Positions 9,735-21,322 of a stretch of DNA of 64,000 nucleotides are shown in pieces. The notes under the pieces were generated by a model, which saw nothing but the letters and a program-made list of their open reading frames with translations, was not told where the DNA came from and searched no databases. Position 1 is the first letter of the stretch. Each line of letters begins with the position of its first letter. The DNA is from Panagrolaimus kolymaensis (lineage: Eukaryota; Nematoda; Chromadorea; Rhabditida; Panagrolaimidae). The translations under genes were made by a program, and so were the position numbers. Location: assembly GCA_028622995.1 (NCBI GenBank), contig JAJQJQ010000008.1:1550001-1614000 (forward strand), given 5' to 3'.

Positions 9735-11199
9735 CACGGTCTCTCCGGGTGTCCTGTAAGGGCGTACTTTTCAGTTTCAATGGACTACACCGGAGTTTTT
9801 TTACACCAAACGATAGGAAATGGACCACTTATTAACCATGCAAATGTGCGTCATGATCTTACCACGAAAATTATATTTTTTCGTGGCGAGACAAAATGTC
9901 ATATTTAAAAAACTAGTAAATATTTTATGATTTTGGTACCATTCGTTTCGTCTCGACGAGAGGATTCAGAAAATGTATGGTTTTAAGAGGTCTGATAAGT
10001 TAGAAAAATAGTTATATGTTGCTAAACTATCAAAAATATTAAAAAATAATATTTAAATTTTGCTATTTTTCATTGTAAAATGATGAAAATATGCTTTGTT
10101 AATGCTAAATTAATAAATATGTTATTATTTTGCAACAAAAAATATAGGATATCCACAGGTTTTTGGACATTGAAATAACACCAAATACACCAAATACACC
10201 AAATATGCACCAATATCAAAAATACTTTTTTTTAAAGGTACTTTTGACTATGCTTTTGATCATATACTTATTTTTGATGGTTTTAAACATTTTTAAATTA
10301 GTTTTGGCCATTAATTTAATCGATTTGGTGCATTTTTGTATCATCACAAGGTTGATTATGCATAAAACCGTAAATATGCTACTAGTTTTTCCCCAATCGG
10401 TAAAAAAATCTCATTTATATACCAAAAAATGCGCAATCATGAGTAGAACAAAATAGTTGGCACCGATTTTTAATTACTTACTAAAAATAATTAGTTTTTA
10501 AGGAATTACTGATTTTACCTTTTTTTGCTCTTAAGTCGATAATATGCTACTAGTTTTTTCTAAGCCCTTGTAAAATTCTACTTTCTACAGATTCTTGTCC
10601 CTAATAACTGGTGGGAAAAAAGCGTTGGATCAGATTTTTAAAAGTCAAGCAAATTTGCGAGTTCTAGCCATGTATATGGACTAAATGTCTTAAGTAGCCA
10701 AAAACTAGTCAAACTTCCCCACGTTGGATTTTTTGACTCAATCAATGTAATTTTTCTGAATTTCATAGGGTATTCTCCCCAAGTATTCTAGATTATGATG
10801 AAACCTTGAAAATGATAAGTAGTCAAGCTAAAATAAATAAAAAGTCAAGAGTATCTGATTATTTATGCAAAATAGGCCCTGCGGTAATGAAAACATCGTA
10901 CGTTGGATTTTTCGAATTAAGCGCTTTAAAATTATTTTGTCTTTCCAAAAACATTCCATATAAATGGGGCTATGAAATGAAACCTTGCTAGCTTATAGTT
11001 GTTATGCAGAATTCCGAATTCAGTGGCTAAATAAGCAAAAAAAGGCCTTTTTTGGGTTTTTCGTTTTTTGAGGTGCACATCCTGAAAATGACTCCTTAGA
11101 CATGTTTTATCTCATTTTTCATGATTTTCACGCTATTCTGGACCATAAAATCATAGGACCGCGCCTACAGGACATTTTTCAGTCACAGGAGAGACCGTG
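9735..11199. mobile_element. 1,465-bp non-autonomous DNA transposon, copy 2 (inverted)
   Basis: Same CACGGTCTCTCC inverted ends and exactly the same length as copy 1, in opposite orientation, with only a few substitutions noticed by eye (for example around 11,017 and 11,041). Flanks are AGAA on the left and ACCA on the right, so no 4-bp duplication is visible, unlike copy 1. The right end sits exactly at a codon boundary of a minus-strand coding exon. Confidence 0.9.
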
Positions 11200-11587
11200 A
11201 CCAGTTATAGCATTATATTTGACACCCAATAATAAGCTTCTTTCATTCAGTTCGGTTCCTAAAATCCAAAGTTAAATTTTAATATTACATTTTTTGTTTG
11301 TACATACCCTTATCTAAGCTATCATGCCTTACTTCAGCCCTAATATAAATCTTTCTATCAATTTCATCATATCCAAAAAAATATTTGTAAAGGGGAGAAG
11401 ATTCAAATTCAGTGAAAACAACGCAGCACTTTTTTTGAACACCACACATAAATTCTACTATCGACGATGATTTAGCTAGGATGGATTCAACAGTTTTGGT
11501 TCCTCCATAACCCACACCAACTAAATCAAGATTTTCAAAGTTCTCGGGAACTTCATCGACGACGACATCATCGTGAGCTTCTTGCAT
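11200..11587 (-). pseudogene. Unknown gene truncated by transposon copy 2
   Basis: Two exons are visible on the minus strand. Exon 11,587-11,308 begins ATG and encodes MQEAHDDVVVDEVPENF, then GYGGTKTVESILAKSSSIVE. It ends on a GTATGT donor in phase 1. Exon 11,258-11,200 follows a TTTTAG acceptor in matching phase and encodes GTELNERSLLLGVKYNAITG. The transposon begins at the next base. The start may instead be an internal exon, because a weak acceptor precedes the ATG. No family recognised. The intact phase across the intron argues for a formerly real gene; its 3' part is lost or lies beyond the transposon. Confidence 0.6.
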
Positions 11588-12537
11588 CTCAAAAATTATT
11601 TTAGTTTATTTTATTAGGGAAAGCTCATGTTGCATTTTCTAAATAGTTAAGAAAGTTTTCTTAAGTTGCGCTGTATTGGAAAAATGTGATGAGTAACAAA
11701 GAACATTAACAAAATTTATCCTTTAAAAAAAATCAAATATGTACAATCTAATCTCACGAAGTCAGAAAAAAATTAATAAAAAAATGGAAAAACACTTGTA
11801 TCATTGGCTTTTTTTGTTTTTTGCATTTATCGATTCTTTTAAATCATTTGCTCGCTCTGACCTAGCATTAAGACACTTAGGTATACATACATATTTGCAT
11901 TGGAATGAATGACATTTTTTTCTCTCTACCTCCCTCTAAAACAAAGTCATTCGTTGGATTAAGTTTTTTTTTGCTGATTATTGTTTTACCGCGCAAAAAT
12001 ATACTTTTTTTGCATCACGTTTTTAAAATTTATTTCTTTCTTCCAAATTTTTGAATATTTTATAAATGTTTTTTTTTTATTTTTATGTTAGAAAAAATTA
12101 CATTTATGCGTTTCACTTTAGCTGAATTTTCTGAACAAGGGAAATTAGAAAAAACATCAATGGTTCCATATCAATCATTATCGAAAAGTTTTCACAAATT
12201 TCACCATATCTTTTAATTAAAAAATGCCGTAGTCATCCAACCCATTTGCTTCCAATTCCGCTTCAAAAATCAATTTAAACCAAATCCAAACCATCATGTA
12301 TGTCTAACCAAAGCTCAGACTCTTTCATTCCAAACAATTCATCAAAGATCTTTCTGGATACATTTCAATGTTTCACCAGAAAATAAAGAAAAATCGAATG
12401 GAAATTTTGACGATTTGAGATTTTTTTCATCAAAATATGAATGCCGAAGATTCAAGAGCAGCTAACACAAAAAGGATATAAATATATAAAAACTAAATGT
12501 GGAGTTGAATTTTTTTTCTATCAGATTTTCAAAATTT

Positions 12538-12640
12538 TGAGGCACGAAGCTCCCAAAAATTCCAAAAATTGAGGCACGGAGCACGAAGCAAGGTGCGTGA
12601 AACGCACCCAAACGCACCTCGTGCCCACGTGTGTCACATG
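12538..12640. repeat. GC-richer patch of short direct and inverted repeats
   Basis: GAGGCACGAAGC and GAGGCACGGAGCACGAAGC repeat directly around CCAAAAATT blocks. They are followed by the hairpin GGTGCGTGAAACGCACC and a second ACGCACC copy. It stands out from its A/T surroundings but has no clear ends or target duplication. Confidence 0.6.
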
Positions 12641-13399
12641 TATCTTTTTAGGAAGGATCGAAAATGAGTTGAAAAACTAGACTTCTGTCAAAAAAGAAAC
12701 ATGTCAACGAAACTCTAAGTTCTGTTGCAATAAAGTGGAACACATTCTTCAGTAAAGCAGTTTTTTTATTGGAGAACAAAATTATTGTTAAGCAACTAAA
12801 AAAAATGATGGCAAATGGAAAGATCAAGTCTTCTGCGATTCTTTTTTTGATTGCATTTTATTTTTTTGATTTTTTTATTGTGAATTTTTTAAATAATTAT
12901 TTTTTTTTGTTTGCTTTTCATTTTTTATAATTAATGACTCTTCAAAAATTATGATTAAAATTTTAAAAAAAATGTAAGTAAAGAAAGATAATGGAAAATT
13001 AAGATTAATAAGTACAATTTTTTATACAATTTCTCTCCATTGGCTGAAATCCTTGATGCGATTAAGTTTTAATTGAGTGTTAATTTTTTTTCTTATAGCT
13101 TTCATCAAACTTTTACTTTGCCTTTGTACATATGTGTATTTGTATGCCTTGAATTGATTGACAAATTTTATTCTTAGTCTCTGTTATTTTGATGCAAAGA
13201 AAGAGATTATAGAATTTACAATAAGAAAATTAAAACGAGCAAAGATGAAAATGATTTTTGATAGAAAACTGGAATATCTATCGCGTAGTATTGTAACAAA
13301 ACAACTTTACATGGTGATGAAAAAATTTATGTTTCATTCACAAATACAAAGTTGGCTTAAAAGCTTGAGTATTGTATTTTGGATTTCAAATTTTTAAAG

Positions 13400-13465
13400 T
13401 TTACCCTAAACATCCCTCAAGCTCTTGCTGCTGAATTGGTAAAAAGTGAAGGTATTGTTGATGAA
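13400..13465 (+). pseudogene. Possible relic exon of the 727-2,417 gene family
   Basis: Translation gives LNIPQALAAELVKSEGIVDE. This resembles the fourth exon of the first gene, INIHRSLALARQLTSESEIDE, in length and spacing of NI, ALA and the acidic end. It is a single short match with no supporting exons, so homology is likely but not proven. Confidence 0.4.
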
Positions 13466-16400
13466 CGTATGCCTCTCCTCACAAAAATATGTTTAAAAAT
13501 CATACTTTTATTTAACTAAACAAAAACAATAAAATGTGAAAAATTCAGAGCTCAATTTTCATCTTTGAACACTGAAAAAAAAGTGTAACTCGATGTGCGT
13601 TTATTTATGTTGTTTGGTTGTTTGTCCATTCGGTGTTAGCAGCAAAAAAAAACACACATACCCAAGAAAAAAAACTTGTTTTGAGAATAAAAAGCAAAGT
13701 CAACAACTTAAACTTAAACTAAAAATATATTTTTTTTGTTGCTTTTTGATGTCTAACTCAACGTTATATTTCTTTCTTTTAAATTTTTTTTGATTTTGAA
13801 TATTTAAATTTTCTTTTTTTTATAATATTTTTTGTTGTTGTTTTTAAAAATAAAACCCATTACAAAAAGACATAATTGAGATATCAAGAGCTTCATTTTT
13901 TAAAAGCTGCCTTCAATCATTTTATCATTAAAATTCAGGAAACCATTGGCGGTCTTTTTCCTTTATATTTTTCGTTCGAAAAATATTTAATGCATGAAGC
14001 TAACAATGGAAAGTCTATTTAATTATTTGCTTGACTTATTACAATAAATCGAAGAAAAGAGACAAAAAATGGATAAATTTGGACATCAATAAAATAGAAC
14101 CGATGCTATTAGTGATAAAAATAAAAGTAGATACCTTTTTTTATTCACCTTTAAAATCCATTTTTCTTCCTCCTTTTTCTTTGTGCTCTCCTTTTCTTTT
14201 GTATGTGAAAATTTGTGATCAATAAGTTTTTTTCTCGTTATCAATATTCTTGAAAAAATGATTAGAAGAGTGTTTGAAAGAAAAAAAAATATAGCTTCGT
14301 TTAAGAACGAATAGAAACACTTTGCTGTTGTTTCTCTTTCTTTTTTTAAAAATATTTTAAATTTTTTTTTGTTTTGTTTTCATAATTTAACAATAATACC
14401 ATCCAAGAAATTTTAGAGAGGATTCGAATAAGTTAGGATTTTTTATAAATAAAAAAATACGAATTTAAAATATTAACAATCTGCGATGTTTGCCTTTGGG
14501 CAACGATAAACATCATCGATACATTATTACAAATTGTTCAAGAAATTAAAATATGGGGAAAATTAAAAATTTTTTATCATTGATCTCACAAAAAAATTAG
14601 TTGCAAAGAAATCAATTTTGTATTAAAATTGTTTCTATCTTGAATAAATAATTATTAAAAAAGTCAGACTAAATTCAAAAAAATATTTTTATACTTTACA
14701 AGTTTTCTTAGCCAACTATTTTGAAATCAAACATTGACATGGCAAACTTCTTCTCAAAGGATGCTAATCTCATGCTTCTTTCCATCTTCCCAAGTTTCAA
14801 GAAAGGTTGTTTTTTAGCTGCTAATAAACTCGAAAGGAGAGCGAGAAATAAATCAATTAAGACCAAACTAAAAGAGAGCAGCTGACAGCAGCGATGATCA
14901 TATCAAAAAGCAAAAGAGAATATTTTTTTTCCTTTTAAACTTATTTTAAAATTGATGCTTTTTCTTTTTTAGCTTTTCTTTTTAAATATTTTAATTAAAG
15001 AGTTTTTTTTGATTGTGTTTTATTTCTTTAAATTGTAGCAAAGCCTTCATTAAGGGCAGAAAACGCGAGAAAGTTGAAATATTAATTGTCACTTTAAAAA
15101 AAAGGTGTGCAAATAAGAAAGACTCCAAATATGGAAATAAAATTCACCTAAAACAAGCATATTATAATTCAATCGAAAGCTATGGAAAAAAATTACAAAA
15201 AATATGTGAACGGAAACTTCCTCAACAAAAACGAAATTCATCCTTTTTTATTAAACTACAAAAAAAATAAAAATGCACGTATCTCTCAAAAGTATGTACA
15301 CACTTTTTTATTCTTGTTTGTCGTCCGATCGATGAAAGCAACTGACAAAAAACAAAGGAAAGCGTATAGAAATAAATGGATAAGGAAAAATGATGCTCAA
15401 AATAATAGCAGTTGCCTCTAAAAAAACAAATGTAATCATAGACAAAAAAATTTTTTTGAGTGAATTTTTTCTTCAATTTCTTGTTTTTTAAATATTTAAT
15501 TTCAAGTTTTTTTATTCTCCATTTTGTTATGAAGCTGAACAAAACGTGCTTTCTAATGTGGACCAAATATTACAATTACAAACTGAGCCAAAATCATAAA
15601 TAAATGGGCTATTAGAGGGACATAATAACATGGTACTTTAAACATTTTTTAGCGGATGAATCTAGGAATGACGAAAACTACACCAATTCGGAAGAGAACA
15701 TGATGTAAATAAAAGAATTAGGTGCAATTTTTCCTTCTTGAAAAATTCATACAGTTTCGCTTGAACTTAGACATATCTTTTGAAGCGTGTTTATTATTTT
15801 TTAATCGAATGGATGTAATAGACAAGCAGCGGCGGCCAAAAATGATGTAAAGTCTGTGAGAAAAAAAAAATTTTGCTAAACAAAATAAACCGCCGCTGTA
15901 CGTGTTTTGATGAAAACAAAAAAGAATGATTTATATTTTTTTCCATTTTTTTAAACAATCGATATTTACTCCTTCTGAACTGCATATTTTTTGAATATTT
16001 TAAAGATAATTTCTTTTTTTCATTTTTTCCATTTTGTTAAAATATTTTTTGCCAATTTTAATTATGAGAAAATTCTTTTCTTTTTAAACTCATAATAAAT
16101 TTTCTATTTTCTTCTTTTTTTGGAGCTGCCTGCTGTCGCAATTATTGTTGTTGCGCTATTCAGTAATCAGGATTATTGCATTTTTTATTGATTACCGATT
16201 GGTTTCACCAAGACAACAAAATTAACTTAAAAATTTTTAAATTTAATTAACAACGAATAATAAAAATATTGTACATAAAAATCAATAAATTTTATTTGGA
16301 CCTAATTTCATTATCGAAAATAGGTATTTTTGTTCATAGTCAAAATCAAAAAAAGACAAGCAAAGAATTTCAATAAAGTTACCACCAATGAAAGAAAGCA

Positions 16401-16620
16401 GCTGCCATCAGTTAACAAAAAAAAGAAGAAGAAAAGCAAAGTAAAAACTTTTTATTCCCTTCAACTGCTTTTAAATCGATAATGCTTGGTTGCTTTTCCG
16501 TTTTCTTTCTCTGTTATTTATTTTGAATTTTTTAATCGATTTTTGTTGGTTTTATGAATCAAAAATTTGCCTTTAAAATGCAATCAATTAATTTTTAATT
16601 TTCTTAAAAAAACTTTTTAA

Positions 16621-16811
16621 AGGGACATAGCTATTTCATGCCTTTTCGAAAATTTCGTTACTGGGGCTGATAGGAACAGTTGGGGCAGCGCGTGTTTGAA
16701 TTACCGTGCACTTTCTGTCTTACACGGTAATTCAAACACGCGCCTTACCAAGTGTAACTTTCAGTCCCCACTATCGAAATTTCAAAAAAGGCATGAAATA
16801 GCTATGTCCCT
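16621..16811. mobile_element. 191-bp MITE with TTAA target duplication
   Basis: TTAA flanks both ends (16,617-16,620 and 16,812-16,815). Terminal inverted repeats start AGGGACATAGCTATTTCATG. The centre is a perfect 21-bp stem (GCGCGTGTTTGAATTACCGT and its complement) around a 14-base loop, so the whole element folds on itself. TTAA duplication is the hallmark of piggyBac-type transposition; no coding sequence is present. Confidence 0.85.
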
Positions 16812-16833
16812 TTAAATATCTAAAATAAATTCT

Positions 16834-17534
16834 GGTACTTCTTCGGTATAAGCACCCCGGGTTCTGGTTCTTTAAGAATCTTTTAGATCCAGATCCTATA
16901 AATAATATTTAAGATCCAGAACCCATTCTAAAAGATCCAGATCCCAAAAAGGATCCGAATGATCCAGATCCTAAAAAGAATCTTAAAGAACCAGATCCTT
17001 TAAAGTTAAGATCCAGATCCTTTGAGAATCTTTAAGATCCAGATCCTTTAAATAAAGATCCAGAACCCAAAGGGATTCTTAAAGATCCAGAACCCAAAGG
17101 GATTCTTTAAGATCCAGAACCCATTCTAAAAGATCCAGATCCCAAAAAGGATCCTAATGATCCAGATCCTTTAAATAAAGATCCATAAACTAAAAAGGAT
17201 CCTAAAGATCAAGATCCCAGAAGGATTCTTTAAGATCCAGATCCTATAAAAGATTCTTAAAGATCCAGATCCTATAAAAAAATCTTAAAGATCCAGAACC
17301 CAAAAAGATTCTTAGAGATCCAGAACCTATAAAGGATCCAGGAACCAATAAAGGCTCTTAATGATCCAGAACCCTTAAAGGTTATTAAAGATCCAGAACC
17401 TATAAATAATCTAAAAGATCCAGATTCTAAGAAGATTCTTAAAGATCCAGATCCTATAAATAATGTAAAAGATCCAGAACCCAAAAGGATTCTTAAAGAA
17501 CCAGAACCCGGGGTGCTTATACCGAAGAAGTGCC
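16834..17534. mobile_element. 701-bp element with 8-bp duplication and minisatellite core
   Basis: Flanked by perfect 8-bp duplications TAAATTCT (16,826-16,833 and 17,535-17,542). The terminal inverted repeats exceed 40 bp with one mismatch near the tip and contain CTTCGGTATAAGCACCCCGG. The interior is almost entirely a degenerate repeat of an AAGATCCAGATCC-like motif. An 8-bp duplication fits hAT or P superfamilies; the ends do not look like typical short hAT ends, so the superfamily is open. Confidence 0.85.
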
Positions 17535-17542
17535 TAAATTCT

Positions 17543-18103
17543 TTTAGAAATTTTTAAAAAAATTTAGGACTAACATGCGCTCCTTTACTATATTATATAA
17601 ATGGATTTATAATTATTTTTGTGATAATGGAAACTTTTTCCAGAATATTTGAATGTTAGGATAATAATAAAGAGATACAATATAGCCTCTTAAAATTAAA
17701 AAGTGAACCGAATGCACTTTTTGAAAAAAGAAAAAAAGAAAATATTCAACCTTGTTAACAGTTTTAGATTTTATAATTTCACGAAACCTTTGAATTCTTG
17801 ATGCAAAAAAAGAAGTGAAAATGAAGCTGATTTCAAACTTGAAAAAAAAAATTAAAAAATTTATTTAAAGCTGAAATGAACAAATTTGAAAAAGAAAAAA
17901 GTGGAATGTATGTATATTTTCTGAGTGTTTATTTTTATTTTGTTTTGTTTTTAAGCGATCGATGCACAGCCAAGAAAGAGAAGAAAAAAAAACGGTTATA
18001 AATCGTGGGAAAAGCAAGCAAATGCTGCGGCCAAAGATCAATCAATCGTTAGCTAAGAAAAACTAAAAAAAATTAATACTATTTTTTATTCTATTCTAGT
18101 CAA
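17543..18103. other. AT-rich spacer, nothing recognised
   Basis: No ORF or repeat with support. Purine-rich stretches near 17,960-18,050. Confidence 0.5.
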
Positions 18104-18111
18104 CTTTGAAT

Positions 18112-18398
18112 TAGGGTTCCATCCCCCTCCCGCCCCCTAGGGGGATCCCCCTTCCCCCCGCCGATTTTTGCTCCCCGTGCCTCCCTCCCCGTGAGCCTCA
18201 GCCCCCGTCAAAAAAATGTAACACAGGGAGGAGTATGCTAAGAAAAATCCCCCGTCATATTTACAACAAAAAATTTTTTTTTTTCAAACACCCACAGGGA
18301 GGAGTACGTGCTAAAATCCCCCGTAAAAACCTCCCCGGGGCGTGTCCTCCCCTCCCTCTCCCTCCCCGTGGACCATTCCCCCGGGGGATGGAACCCTA
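18112..18398. mobile_element. 287-bp GC-rich hAT-like MITE
   Basis: Perfect 8-bp duplication CTTTGAAT (18,104-18,111 and 18,399-18,406). Inverted ends are TAGGGTTCCATCCCCC. The inside is C-rich on this strand, with two internal copies of an ACAGGGAGGAGTA-TGCTA-CCCCCGT pattern. The TAGGG terminus with an 8-bp duplication is typical of hAT. No coding sequence. Its base composition is strikingly unlike the host DNA. Confidence 0.85.
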
Positions 18399-18788
18399 CT
18401 TTGAATCAATGCTTGCTTTCTTTTTTTCACGCATTTTTTTTTGAATATTTGGTTAAAAGTTTTTTAATTTTATATTTTTGTAATTCATTAAAACAAGCGT
18501 CAAAGGGATTATATATTTTCCATTTTTTTCTTCTTTCAATCCTAACAAAATAAAACATTTTTTCTTTCATTTATTTAAGTTAAACTCCTTCATTCATATT
18601 TTGTCTCATCAAAAAATGATTTTTGTTTTAATGCTATTGTTTGCCAGCTTCATATCATTAAAATTTTATTATTCTACATAATTCAAACAAAAAATATTTA
18701 AAAAAGAAGATGAAAAAACCCGTTTATAAGAACTAATTAACAATAAAAAAATACTTTGTACAATTCAAACAATAATAAATAGTTGTAT

Positions 18789-21322
18789 CTAATATACTAA
18801 ACTCATTTTATGTATAGCTAATCCTAATTCCATTTCAATATCAGCAACAGTTTTGCCTTTAGTTTCTGGAACAAATTTATACGTGAAAAACATGAACCAT
18901 AAAATAAAGAAGGAAAATATTAAGAAACTATAATGGCCAAGAATATTCTGAAAAAATTATTTATAAATATTTAGGCTAAAATTCTAAATGCCAAAAACTT
19001 ACATTAATTGGAAGAAATGCAATACCAACGATGGCTCCAGCAATCCAACAAACCATTACCGTAAGCGATGAAGCGCTGGCTTTAGCATGAGCTGGGAAAA
19101 TTTCTGACACATAAAACCATGGAATTGGTCCAGGGCCACATGCAAACGAAGCCACGAAAAACAGAATGAAAAAGATAGCTGACATGGAGCCAAGGGTTCG
19201 AAGGCCAGGTGAAGAAGTGGATTTCTGAAATTAAATGGATTAAATTTTTGTCGTGTGCTTTTCAAAAATTTTATTTAGCTGCTTTCTTGGAGGCGGCAAT
19301 ACTTATTAATAAATTTCGTTTTTAAATCAAAGAAATATCTGAATTTTTTATAATTTCTTTTCTTGATTCCAAAAACTAATAATAAAATGTGTCTTTTTTG
19401 TTTCCAAATAAACTGCCATTTTCTCAAAATTGCCATCTTTGGAAGTTTTTGCATCGAGACTTTAAAAATAGGAAAAAGTATTTTCCAAAAAAAGAATACT
19501 GCTTTTTCAGAATTTCGGTTCGAAACCAGAAAATACGAGAATATTTTTTAAATTTATTTTTGAATATATTTTTTTACTTAAACTAAACTCATATTCGCTT
19601 TTTTCGCTTTTCTTCAAGCTTTGGAGCCTAAACATTTAAAAAAACTTACAGATAGAGTCATAGAAGCCACAATCATAAGCGTTGAGATAAACATTCCACA
19701 AAGTCCACCCAAATGAAGCACCCTTCTACCAAATTTAGGATGATCCATTAAATATGAAGCACAAATGGTCATAAACATATTTAACCCTCCCATTCCAATC
19801 GTGGCTATGAAAGGCCATTGACCTTTTAGTCCAGCTTGCTCGAAAACTGCTCTTGAATAAAAAAAGATAGCATTGATCCCCGAAAATTGTAGGGCTAACA
19901 TAAGCATAATTGCAATAATAATTCTTCGACGATAAAGAGGCGAAATAAATAATTCAAAAATGGTAACTTTTTTAATTGCCGCTGTTTTATCGGCTTCTTT
20001 TTTCATTATTTGTATTTCTCCAGAAACATCTTTCAAATTTCTTAATCGACGTAAATCCCGCGAAGCTTGAACTTGATCTTTTCGAAAAAGTAAACTAAAT
20101 TTCGGTGACTCCGGACAAAGAGGAAGCAAAAATATTTGAAGCACCGCTGGAATTAAAGCCACTGCGAAAGTATATTGCCAAAGATTAGAGTTTCCAAGAA
20201 TTTGAGGAATTCCAACGATCTGAGAAATGAGCATGGAAAATGTGAACGTGAGTTGATGAACGGAGCCTAGAGCTCCTCGTTTGCTAATGGGTGCAATTTC
20301 AGTTAAATACATTGGAACTATGGCACTTGAAAGACCTGAAACAAAACATTTAATTTAGAATGAAAGTAACAAAATTTTGAGAATAATTTGCATTTTTAAC
20401 ATTACAGTCTATGGAGAAGGAGAGTAACAAAATTTTGACAATTTATTGCATTTTTTATTTACTATCTATTTGTTGACAGTAACAAAGTTTTGGCAATATT
20501 CTGTATTTTTTTGATTACTATCTTCTTTCCAAGACATTTTTTAAATCGAATTATCATGTCTTTTAAAATACTTTTGAGTCTATTATAACTTACCACAACA
20601 AATTCCAGTTAAAAATCTTCCAGTTGGAAGCAGCAAATACACATCAACTCGTTTTGACATGGTCATTAAAATTACACCAATAAATAAAAATACATTATTA
20701 ATCATTAAAGCATTTCGACGACCAAATTTATCAGCTAAATGGCAAGAAATAAATCCACCAACTAGCCCACCAACATTTAGGAGGCCAACAGCCATGGACC
20801 AAGCCAAATCATTTTCTTGTTTACTTAATTCTTGGCCAAATAGGTTTTGATGGGAAACATTAAACCAATTCGAAGCTTGCTAAAGAAATTAGAAAATAAA
20901 TTAAACTATTTAAAAATATGCAAATCCGAAAATAGAAAATTTTTATTCGATACTCCGAAGATGGGTGTCTGACCCAAAAAAAGCAAAAAAAAACAAAACA
21001 GTTTTTTTATTTCGTTTTAAGACTCAATTTTTTGAGCCAAAAAGCGAAAATTTCAGATTTTTATTATTGTATTTTAACTTACTTTTCCAATAGGATTTAC
21101 AACACCCGTATGATAACCACTTTGAAATGATGAACCAATCGCAGCAGCAAAAACGGTTAAAGCCAAAGTTAAAGTAAAACAATTATTTTCAGGCTTTTTT
21201 AATTCATGAGAAGAATCAAATATGGCCCTGGTTTTTAAGGGCGACATGGATCGAACAACGGGTTGTTTGATATCTTCAAGAAGTCGAGCTTCCTCGCGTT
21301 TTTCATCGGCATTTGGAGGCAT
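18789..21322 (-). CDS. Facilitative sugar transporter (MFS, GLUT type), one frameshift
   Basis: Exons are 21,322-21,083, 20,880-20,594, 20,335-19,650, 19,224-19,003 and 18,947-18,789. Family signatures appear in order: DKFGRRNAL after helix 2, RFLTGICCG, YLTEIAPISKRGALG, CPESPKF, QFSGINAIFFYS, GPGPIPWFYVSEIFP and PETKG near the C-terminus. Such proteins move hexoses across the plasma membrane down their gradient. The cytosolic N-terminus (about 55 residues) is followed by helix 1. Total length would be 530 residues, normal for the family, but exon 2 carries one base too many. In the first part the frame reads NWFNVSHQNLFGQELSK; the second part needs the next frame (LAWSMAVGLLNVGGLVGG). The excess sits at the 4-T run at 20,820-20,823 (plus strand). 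All other phases are intact. It could be an assembly error or a recent null allele. Confidence 0.9.

Larger units (their letters stand above)
11588..16615. other. Five-kilobase gene-poor AT-rich region
   Basis: No convincing gene. Open frames here are short and A/T-compositional. Two items stand out and are listed separately: a small GC-richer repeat patch at 12,538-12,640 and a possible relic exon at 13,400-13,465. Long T and A runs and recurring TTTTTGAATATTTT strings dominate the rest. Confidence 0.6.

Noticed and set aside
13593..15566. Several 60-114-codon ORFs on both strands
   Set aside because: Lys/Phe/Asn-rich, without splice context or recognisable motifs; expected from A/T composition.
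17272..17484. ORF with repeated Gly-Ser-Gly-Ser-like residues
   Set aside because: Product of the AAGATCCAGATCC minisatellite inside a mobile element.
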